This document shows, piece by piece, positions 55,858-64,000 of a stretch of 64,000 nt of DNA. The stretch is from positions 25,854,709 to 25,918,708 of the forward strand of contig OX393549.1 in NCBI GenBank assembly GCA_947650365.1. Reading direction: 5' to 3'. Position numbers and translations under genes: made by a program. Below the pieces are notes generated by a model, which was not told the DNA's origin, ran no database searches, and was given only the letters and a program-made list of their open reading frames with translations. This DNA is from Chamaelirium japonicum (lineage: Eukaryota; Streptophyta; Magnoliopsida; Liliales; Melanthiaceae). Every line of letters starts with the position of its first letter. Position 1 is the stretch's first letter.

Positions 55858-58671
55858 ATGGCGAGGACGAAGCATCAAGGTCAACCAGAAGGAAGTAACG
55901 CTCGTCAACCTCGTCCTGAGACTCGTTCAATGAGTCAAAGGCTCAACTTCGGACATCCCCTCGTTGTCCCCGATATGGGGGTTCACTCAGGAAGCGGGAG
56001 ATCAGTCGATCGACCGATCGCCCCTCCTCCCTATCAATCAATAGGGCATACAATCCCTAGTCCTGCTGAAGACCCTCCATCGACCTATCAAATCTCGGCA
56101 GTCAACTTTCAACTGCTTCAATTGGCAAAGCAAAATGCCGCCCTCACTGCTGAGAGAGATGCTCTCAAGAAAGCAGCCTCTGAAGCCGGGATCGCCCTTC
56201 CCATTCCCTCAACCAACGAGAGGGTCGATCGGCCGCGACAATCAATCTACTCCGAGCAACAAAAATCAATGGGCACTGCTGCCCTTGAGAGGATTCGACG
56301 CGACCCCACTCCTTCCGCCGTCCCGTGGAAGCAGAGTGTTTGGGATCGCATCGACGATGAGTCCTCCCAATCCTCTTCTGGTCGCAACTGCGCCAAGAGG
56401 ACACCTTCAAAGCCCGACATGCCAAGGAGACACCAGATAAAGGAAGCTCCCTCAAAGAGCAGAGTTTCTCCATCCATTCCACTTCAACGTGGACTCGGAT
56501 CAGATCTTCGTCACCGACTCTAGCCGGCAAACACTACAATACCCGAACAAGACTTTGCGATCTTGCCTCTTGACCTGCATCCAGGTCGGGGGCATAGTCA
56601 CAGAGATGGATACTCCTCCGCTGGGCCACTCCATCGAAGTCTGTTCGAAACTACATTTCCAAGGGGATGGAGAACTCCCACTCTTCCCAAATTCAACTGC
56701 GTCAAAGGAGATCCAACTCTCCATATACTCGCCTTCAAGCAAGCTCTGACGTCGCATGAAGAGGAAAACAACGTGCTCTGTCGCACCTTCGCCGGAAGCC
56801 TTAACGAGCCATCCCTCAATTGGTACCATAATCTCCGAGCTGGGTCCATCACCCAGTTTAGTGTCTTGGCCAATCTCTTCGTGCAGCACTACCAGCTGAA
56901 CTTGAAGCCGGAGAAGAAACTTGACTCCCTTTATCGGCTGAGGATGGGCACCGACGAGAGTCTCCGTAGCTTCACAAGGAGATTCCGTAACGAGCACACC
57001 GCCCTCTCCGGAAGGCATCTGGATGATGAAGCTATTATGTTGGCTTTCCAGAACGCTCTCTGCTTCGACCTGCACATCTACAACGACTTCATCCGCAACC
57101 CCTTTCCTTCTCTGGGCTCAATATTTGATCGGATTCAAAGAGAAATCGAAGTTGAAGATGATCAAGTTGCCCGAAAAGGGCGAGAGACGAAGAGGCGACC
57201 CACCGAGAGGGAAGCTCCGAAGTATGCTGCCAAAGCTCACAACGCTGAGGCGGTAGCCCCCCCTGCCAACAAACGATCGAGGAACGACGGACGTCGATCC
57301 CCGACAAAGACCACTTTCACCGAGTGGAATTTACCGATCGAGTAGATCCTCGACCGCATCTAACACGAAGATTTCCTTCGAAGGCCCAATCTTCTTCAGC
57401 CTGACACTAAAGTCATGGCTGACAAAACGGTTTATTGCGACTTCCACCGAAGTCACGGCCATTCCACCGATCGGTGCTATCGGCTGAGATTTCATCTCGA
57501 AGACTTACTGCGAGAAGGCCACCTTCAAGAGTTCGTCAAGGGTGGACAAGATCAACGCCGAACCTCTGCAAAGGGGAAAGAAGCTTGCTGGATCCATCAG
57601 ATCTTCTCCCACCGATCACCTATCACCGTGAATGCCAATGTCTTTGGCATTCATGGAACATTGCACAATCAAGCACTGACCGGGAAGGAAGTAGATCGGC
57701 AAGTTCGACGCATCTTCCACGTTCGTTCTGCGGCGAACAAGGAGGATACCTGGATCGAGAAGCCTATCAAGGGTTTGGCTTGGCCCTCTATCGTTTTCAA
57801 TGATTCTGATCTTCAAGGAGTTCACACTCCACATCGAGATCCCCTGGTCTTGAAGCTCCTCATCAACGGAAGCACCGTCAATCGAATCCTCATCGACACC
57901 GGAAGCTCCATCGACATTATGTTCTCAGACTGCTTCAAATGTTTGGGACATAAATACTCGAGCCTTGACGTCATCCCAACGGTGATCACAGGCTTCAACG
58001 GCGAACAAAGCATCACTATGGGCGAATCAAGATTCACTCTCGATCTCAGCCGAGAGACTCGAGTCTCGGTGAGATTTGCTATCGTCGAAGGAGCGTCCAG
58101 CTACAACGCCATTCTAGGGCGACCATTCCTCCACCAGATTAATGCCATCTCCTCTTCTTATCATCAACTCCTCAAGTTTGCAACGGGAGAAGGCATTGTC
58201 TGCATACGAGGCGATCAACAAGCTGGGAGATCTTGTGAAGCTGCTGCGGTAAAAACAGATCGCAAGATTAACATTGCTCCTCCAAAGCAATCCAGAGATG
58301 AAGCTGGTCCTTTTACAACATAGCAATCAAAGGAGACCCCGCTGACCGAACCCCCACCAATTGAGTGGGAAGCTTCACCTTCAATTGAAGAAATCATTCC
58401 AATCAATATCGGCAGTGGAGATCTCCCTCAAGAAACATTTATCAGTATCGGTCTCAGCGACACAGAAGCGCGAGACATGGTATCCTTTCTACAGTTCAAC
58501 ATCGACATCTTCGCTTGGTGCTTCGAAGATATGCCTGGGATCAATCCAGATGACGTCTGCCATCGGCTCGCAATCAAAGAAGAAGTGAAGCCTGTCAAGC
58601 AAAAGCCACGTACAATCCGACCAGAGCTACAAGTTGCTGTTCAAGAGGAGATCAGTAAGTTACGTTCGTGA
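55858..58671 (+). pseudogene. gag: Element 3 gag and protease, four nonsense codons
   Basis: One frame throughout, related to element 2 gag. It has a coiled coil (NFQLLQLAKQNAALTAERDA), a gag domain (LPKFNCVKGDPTLHILAFK, LNWYHNLRAGSITQF), a zinc-knuckle-like CDFHRSHGHSTDRC (about 57,436), then an aspartic protease with LIDTGSSIDIM (about 57,888). Stops are TAG at 56,521, TAG at 57,343, TAA at 57,361 and TAG at 58,321. At the first three, element 2 has Gln in the aligned position, so each is a C to T change. After the protease the frame reaches EEISKLRS and stops at 58,671; a small deletion there shifts the frame into the reverse transcriptase. Confidence 0.9.
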
Positions 58672-61600
58672 AGTAGAGTACCCTACTTGGATCTCAAACA
58701 TAGTTGTTGTCCTAAAGAAGAACGGGAAGGTAAAAGTGTGTATCGACTTTATCAACCTCAACAAGGCTTGTCCCAAAGATCCATTCCCCATGCCAAGGAT
58801 AGATAGGCTCGTCGATGCTACTGCTAGCCATGAGCTATTATCTTTCATGGATGGATACTCTGGGTACAATCAAATTTCACTTCACTCGGATGATCAAGAG
58901 AAGACATGCTTTGTGACTGACCGAGGGCTTTACTACTACAACGTAATGCCCTTCGGCCTCAAGAACGCAGGATCTACCTATCAAAGGTTAGTCACAAAGA
59001 TGTTCGAAGATCAGATCGGGCGTAACGTCGAAGTCTATGTCGACGACCTTCTCACCAAGAGCTCTTCCCGAAAGAGCCATCTATCCGATCTGGCGAAAAC
59101 CTTTCAAGTCCTTCGAAAATATCGCATGAAGCTCAATCCAGTCAAATGCGCTTTTGGGGTTCAATCGGGCAAATTCCTGGGCCACCTTGTGACCAGGAGG
59201 GGCATCGAAGCCAATCCTGATCAAATTCGAACAATCCTCGACATGTCGTCACCAACTAATCGAAAGGAAGTGCAACACCTCACTGGAAGACTTGCTGCCT
59301 TCAATCGATTCATCTCAAAGTCTTCTGACAAGTGCAAACCACTCTTCGACAAGCTACGAAAGGCGGATACGTCTGGCTGGAGTCTAACCTGCGAACAAGC
59401 CTTTCAAGACGTCAAGAGATACCTCGTGCGAGCTCCCATCCTAACAGCTCCACTTCCAAAAGAAGATCTCTGGCTCTATCTCGCCGTCACCGATCAAGCA
59501 ATCAGTGCGGTTCTAGTCAGCAAAAGAGAGGGCATCGAACATCCGGTCTACTACATCAGCCATACACTTCTTCCTGCTGAGACTCGCTATTCAAAGACGG
59601 AGAAGGTCATACTAGCCTTGCTCACTGCATCGCGTCGTCTCCAACCTTATTTTGTTTCCCATCAGATCACAGTCATCTCAGAACACCCACTCAAAGATAT
59701 CATTGACAAGGCGGGTCGAGCTGGTCGAATGACCAAATGGGTAATCGAGATGAGTGCTCTGGAGATTCAATTCGAATCTCGCACTTCAATCAAGGGGCAA
59801 GCAATTGCTGATTTTCTAGCCGACTTTCCAGTTGAAGACCCCATAACTTGGGAGGAAGATGTGGACATGCATCTTGAAGACGAAGACGAACTTCCATCCA
59901 ATACAATTACAAAGGCCGATCCAAGCCTTGAGGCTCCTGCCACAACACCTACTCTATGGAAACTTTATACTGATGGAGCTTCAAGTGCGATCGGTTCGGG
60001 AATTGGGATAGTCTTAGTATCCCCCGAACTTGATCATCTTCAGAAGGCCACTCTCATCGGATTCAATACCACCAACAACGAAGCTGAATACGAAGCACTC
60101 ATCTCCGGGCTCGAGATTGCTAAATCCCTGGGGGTGGATCAACTCATCGTCTACAGCGACTCTCAGCTGATTGTGAGGCAGATCAACGGAGAATATACGG
60201 TGAGAGAAGAAAGAATACAGAATTACTTGGCCCTAGTGCGATGTCTTCAACAATGTTTTATTAGCACCGAATTCATTCAAATCACAAGGGCAGAAAATCG
60301 AGAAGCAGATGTCTTGGCTAACACTGCCTCAGTTCTTGGAGATTCGCTCGGAGGAAGACAAATACAAATCGATTATCAAGAATCTCCAAAGGCCACCCCC
60401 GAGCAACAGATCTTCACCACTACAGAAAGATCTGGGGGTGGAGAGCAATTGGCCTCGAACCTTACCACCTCAAATGAGCTCAATGATTGGAGACATCCAA
60501 TCTTCGACTTCTTCAAACAAGGCAAGGTGTCTGAAGATCCAAATCAAGCCCGAAGACTACAAAGAAAGCTTCCGTTCTATAACTTTCAAGGTGAAGATCT
60601 ATATTTCAAATCTCACAACGGGATGATGCTCAAATGTATTAGCCCTGAGCAAGCAAAGGCAATTCTGGTTGACATCTACTCTGGAGCCTGCGGGAACCAT
60701 TCGGGAGGAAGATCTCTCGAGGCCAAGACAAAGCTACAAGGTTATTACTGGCCCACTATGACAAGAGACGCTCACCAAGTGGTTCAAAGATGCGAGCGTT
60801 GCCAAAGACATGCTCGGGCTATCCATCTCCCAGCAGATGAACTCTATCAATTGACAAGCCCATGGCATTTCCATCAATGGGGGTTGGACTTCCTAGGCCC
60901 ATTCCCACCAACTCCAAGCAAAAAGAAGTATCTGCTGCTGGCCACAGATTATTTCACCAAGTGGGTTGAAGCAGTACCACTCTTCCGAGAAACTGATGAT
61001 GAAGTCATCAAATTCATCAGGTACAATATCTTCTCAAGGTTTGGCACGCCACAAGTCCTAGTTGCTAACAATGGAGCCCAATTCGACCCCGACAAGTTCC
61101 GGGAGTTCTGCCTGAACAACGGGATCAAGCTTTTCTACTCAACGCCAAGGTACCCTCAGTGCAATGGTCAAGCTGAAGCCTCAAACAGAGCTATTCTGGG
61201 TATACTCAAGAAGAAACTTGATAACAAGAAAGGATTGTGGGAGCAAGTCCTACCAGAAGTTCTATGGGGCTATCGAACAACTCCAAGAAGATCAACTGGG
61301 TTCTCACCCTTTCGTCTAACATACGGGTCAGAAGCAGTACTCCCAACAGAGGACATATCGAATACTTTGAAGACCAGAGCAATCGAAGAAGGAATCAACG
61401 AAGAGCTTCGAGTCAATGATCTAGATTTCTCTGAAGAACTACGAGATCAAGCATCCCTTCGTGTCGTCAAGTATCAACAGAAGATCAAACAAGCCTACGA
61501 TCAAAAGGTCTACAAACGACAGTTCCCAATTGGCAGCCTGGTCCTCAGAGCAGTCTTCTACAACACGAAGGAGCACAGCAGTGGAAAACTAGCTCCCAAC

Positions 61601-61723
61601 TGGAAAGGACCCTACATCGTCGAATCAGTAGGAGGCAAAGGGTCTTACCGGCTGATTTCACCAGAAGGAGACAGACTACCACGAGCTTGGAATGCTAGAC
61701 ATCTCAAAATGTACTATCCATGA
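58634..61723 (+). pseudogene. pol: Element 3 reverse transcriptase, RNase H and integrase, long open frame
   Basis: True pol sequence begins at about 58,664 (YVREVEYPTWISN). Reverse transcriptase: CIDFINLNKACPKDPFPMPR, FMDGYSGYNQI, FGLKNAGSTYQRLV, YVDDLL (59,035-59,049). RNase H with a connection segment follows, then a second RNase H-like domain (LYTDGASS, NNEAEYEALISG, VYSDSQLI, READVLA at about 59,960-60,320). Integrase: zinc domain with CGNHSGGRSL and CERCQRH, core Asp in WGLDFLGPF, then VANNGAQF where the catalytic Asp is Asn (61,067-61,069), and Glu in NGQAEASNR. The zinc domain's first His is Tyr (60,677). The C-terminus APNWKGPYIV ... PRAWNARHLKMYYP is Tat-type. Open for 1,029 codons, but it lies behind upstream stops and has damaged integrase residues. 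Confidence 0.92.
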
Positions 61724-61839
61724 TGTAAATTCCATGATGAATAAAGATCTCTTTCAAATGTTTAAATGATCGCTTCTCAATTCAAATTCTGGAGCAGTTT
61801 CAAGTTATCTACGCTCAAGTTCAAAATTATCTGCATTCA

Positions 61840-62190
61840 AATTACCAGGTCGTTTAACAAGTTTGGGTGCTTGAGTTGCGACTCAACCCCTTACAGGCAA
61901 ATGTTAAACGGTTTCGGGTTGTGCTACAACACAACCTTCAAGTTACTACGTCTATTTAACAGGTTTGGGAGTTTGTGTTGCGACACTACCCCTTACTTAC
62001 AAAGATTAAATGATATTCAATTTCAATCTCAATATCGTCTAACAGGTTTGGGTGCTTGAGTTGCGACTCAAACCCTCACATACAAATATTAACGATTTCA
62101 AGTTGTGCTACAACACAACCTTCAATTTTCGAGTTACTTAACAAGTTTGGGTGATCGAGTTGTGACTCGACCCCTTACATTCAAGTGTTT
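61840..62190. repeat. Element 3 hairpin repeats between pol and antisense gene
   Basis: Four repeats with GTTTGGG followed by TTGAGTTGCGACTCAA (61,870), TTGTGTTGCGACACTA (61,974), TTGAGTTGCGACTCAA (62,056) and TCGAGTTGTGACTCGA (62,155). Same series and order as in element 2, which has five. Confidence 0.87.
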
Positions 62191-62369
62191 ACACACATTC
62201 AAACATCCCAATACCATTCAGAATACAACATTCAAAGATGTTCAACACAAGAAAGACACAGTTTCTAACACCAAAGAGACATCTTTATTCATCAAAAAGT
62301 TTCTAAGTACAGGAGTGAGCTTCTATATAAGAAAAGTTTACAGGTACAACAACAGAGAAAGAGAGCATA

Positions 62370-64000
62370 TCAAGGTTTGGCCACACTTGGAGCACGCGAC
62401 TTTTCTCCTTCGGATCCACCCCGAGCCTTGCCTGATGCAGACGCCTTTGAAGATTGGACGCTGCTAGCGTAAATCCTGAGCGCCTCGACCGCCTTCTCAG
62501 TCGTTGCCCTGAAGCTTTCACATTCTGCACGTGTGTGCTCCAGCTCCTTCTTGAAGGTCTCCTCCTTGGCAGCAAGGGCGACTTCTTTGGCAGCAAGAGC
62601 AACATCCCTGGCAGCAAGTTAAGTCTTCAGCTCCTTTATTTCAGTTGCGCACTCGATGGATAGAGTCTTGATCTTATAGAAACTGTTCTTCAACTCTTCG
62701 AGCTCGTGTCCTCGAGCAACGTAACCCTCTTGCCAGCCCTTACTTTCGAGCTTCTCCTTGCGAAGAGCCTCCATCTTGGCCTTCAGGGCCTCCTTCTTGG
62801 AAGTGAAAACTTCCCTGAGTTTTGCCTTCTCTTTATTAGCAGCCTCCAATTCAGCAGTTAAACGAGTGACCTCAGACGAAGCTGCCCGCTCTCCGGCCTT
62901 CTTGAAGAGCTTGCTAGCGAATTTCAGGACTGCTGAGTTCTGCAAGTAAGCAAAAAGAGTTAGAAACATTTTTGAAGATACAATTCAAGAATCAAGTCAA
63001 GCTGATGCACTTACCACTACTTCAAGCCTGTCATAGGCTTTTTCCAGAGTATCATCCGAAAGGTTGCAAAGCTTCCGGATCACACTCGTTGGGTGGTTGA
63101 TATCAACCTCACCCAAGTTTCTCAACTTCTGAGCCGTGCCAGTAGGAGTATCTACAATCAGTACAGAAGTTCAAAAGAGTTAGAATATTTTCAAACTTCA
63201 AAGACAATGCAATCAAGAGAAGAAGTGAGCAAGGGAATACCTGTGGTATCGACTTGACGAGCTTTCCCCTTCCTACGGTCGGAGCTCTTACCCTTGGGGG
63301 CCGATTTCTCCTTGGTGGGGGTTATCTCTGGAGGAGGTTGGGGAGTCCCAGCCTCAACGTGGCTCCCTCCCTCCATTTGTGCGAGGGAAGGGATACCCCG
63401 AAGAGGAGTGATCTCCCCTTCTTCCTGCTGCCCGCCAGGCTGCTCGAGGCTAGCCATAATGGCAGCCATCTCCTCAGCTACCTGAGCAGCCGAAGAGCGT
63501 GACATGGGCTGAGGCTGTTCAACCTCCAAGCCCCCGCTTGTCGTAGCCCCTTCAAGGCGAAGGGGGCTAGGAGGTAGTTGGTCAAGGGGTGTGGGGTTGC
63601 TTGCGACCCCATCACTCCCTGAGAATCTGATCCTGATGCGCACTGGGCGCTTCAACTCCTCGAATCGATACGTAGGCTGCACCTTTGACCCATCGCCCAC
63701 TGCGTCCATCACGTCCTGCATACGATGGGCCTTGGCCTCATCTATGGGGATGGGTTGTGAATCCTCTTCGTCACCACCAGTGGGGGTAGGAGGAATTTCT
63801 TCCTCACTACCCCCTTTTCCTTCGTCACCACCAGTGGGGGTGGGAGGAACTTCTTCCTCACCACCCCCTCTTTCTTCTTCCCCCCCGGTAGGGGTGGGAG
63901 GAATCTCGTCACCCCCTCCGTTCCCTCCGTCATCATCGTCGTCGTCATCATCATGCCCGTCGTCGTCGTTGTCTTCATTTCCATCTTCATCTCCACCTTT
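62370..64000 (-). pseudogene. Antisense accessory protein of element 3, 5' part outside window
   Basis: Same gene as 17,703-20,507 in element 2. Reading minus: exon 1 from beyond 64,000 to 63,241 (Asp/Gly-rich tract, IPPTPTGG repeats, then VRIRIRFSGSDGVASNPTPL), exon 2 at 63,151-63,015 (137 nt, as in element 2), exon 3 at 62,939-62,370 (coiled coil; ends APSVAKP). Introns have GT...AG sites (GTATTC/TTGTAG and GTAAGT/CTTGCAG). An in-frame TAA at 62,619-62,621 lies where LKTQLAARD would be expected (CAA to TAA), removing about 83 residues of the coiled coil. Exon 3 has a short internal repeat (ALAAKEV). Function unknown. Confidence 0.8.

Larger units (their letters stand above)
54922..64000 (+). 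mobile_element. Gypsy (Tat-like) LTR element 3, 3' end outside window
   Basis: The 5' LTR (54,922-55,699) is followed by primer-binding-like TGGCGTCGTCTGTGGGA (55,703-55,719). Then come gag, protease, reverse transcriptase, RNase H, a second RNase H, integrase, hairpin repeats and an antisense gene on the minus strand. A second RNase H domain and an antisense gene are features of the Tat clade. It is clearly related to element 2 in gag, pol tail, hairpin series and antisense gene, but carries several nonsense codons, a frameshift and integrase changes. The target duplication and 3' LTR are not visible. Confidence 0.92.

Noticed and set aside
56500-57075. 191-residue minus-strand frame in element 3
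   Set aside because: It is the complement of the gag coding region and has no independent features.

Overview
The window is repeat-rich nuclear DNA from a flowering plant. Evidence is angiosperm-type Ty3/gypsy, Ty1/copia, MULE, Helitron, MITE, TRIM and SINE-like elements, many GA/CT and TA microsatellites, and one spliced plant gene (alpha-galactosidase). There are no bacterial features, rRNA genes or CRISPR arrays. All calls come from reading the sequence; nothing was searched.

Layout. (1) 1-25,044 (possibly to about 26,057) is a nested transposon. Inverted repeats 1-368 and 24,677-25,044 bound a Mutator-like element (MULE). It holds a decayed FAR1/MULE transposase (1,164-3,597, plus strand), a SCAMP-like exon fragment and a convergent small GRF zinc-finger/transmembrane gene (minus strand). 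Two gypsy elements sit inside it. Element 1 (7,730-14,676, TSD GCACC) splits the GRF gene; it has gag but no pol, and four families of tandem repeats fill the space. Element 2 (14,985-24,002, TSD AATAG) has an intact gag, almost no pol, an antisense three-exon gene and a 1.4-kb array rich in TTGACC palindromes. (2) 25-33 kb is intergenic, with microsatellites, a FAD-oxidoreductase pseudogene (28,784-29,328), a Helitron 3' end, TA arrays and a MITE. (3) 33,632-47,007 carries the first four exons of a GH27 alpha-galactosidase. Its second intron is about 12.7 kb and holds a palindrome array, a TRIM, a complete copia element (36,283-41,353, TSD ATATT), a copia gag remnant, a MITE, two Helitron ends and a SINE. 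Later exons are not seen; they may lie beyond the window or be lost. (4) 47-54.9 kb contains a Tourist-like MITE, a G-rich block, a decayed minus-strand copia and four foldback MITEs separated by TA arrays. (5) 54,922-64,000 is gypsy element 3, related to element 2, with nearly complete but mutated gag-pol and the same antisense gene, cut by the window edge.

How the parts relate. Elements 2 and 3 share the order LTR, gag(-pol), hairpin repeats, antisense gene. Element 2 has lost pol but keeps open gag and antisense frames and LTRs that are about 99% alike, as expected of a recently moved element that needed enzymes in trans. Element 3 is the fuller relative, but it has nonsense codons and changed integrase residues. 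By LTR similarity element 1 (about 3% divergence by eye) is older than element 2 (about 1%), and both are younger than the MULE they sit in. The only likely functional host gene is the alpha-galactosidase.
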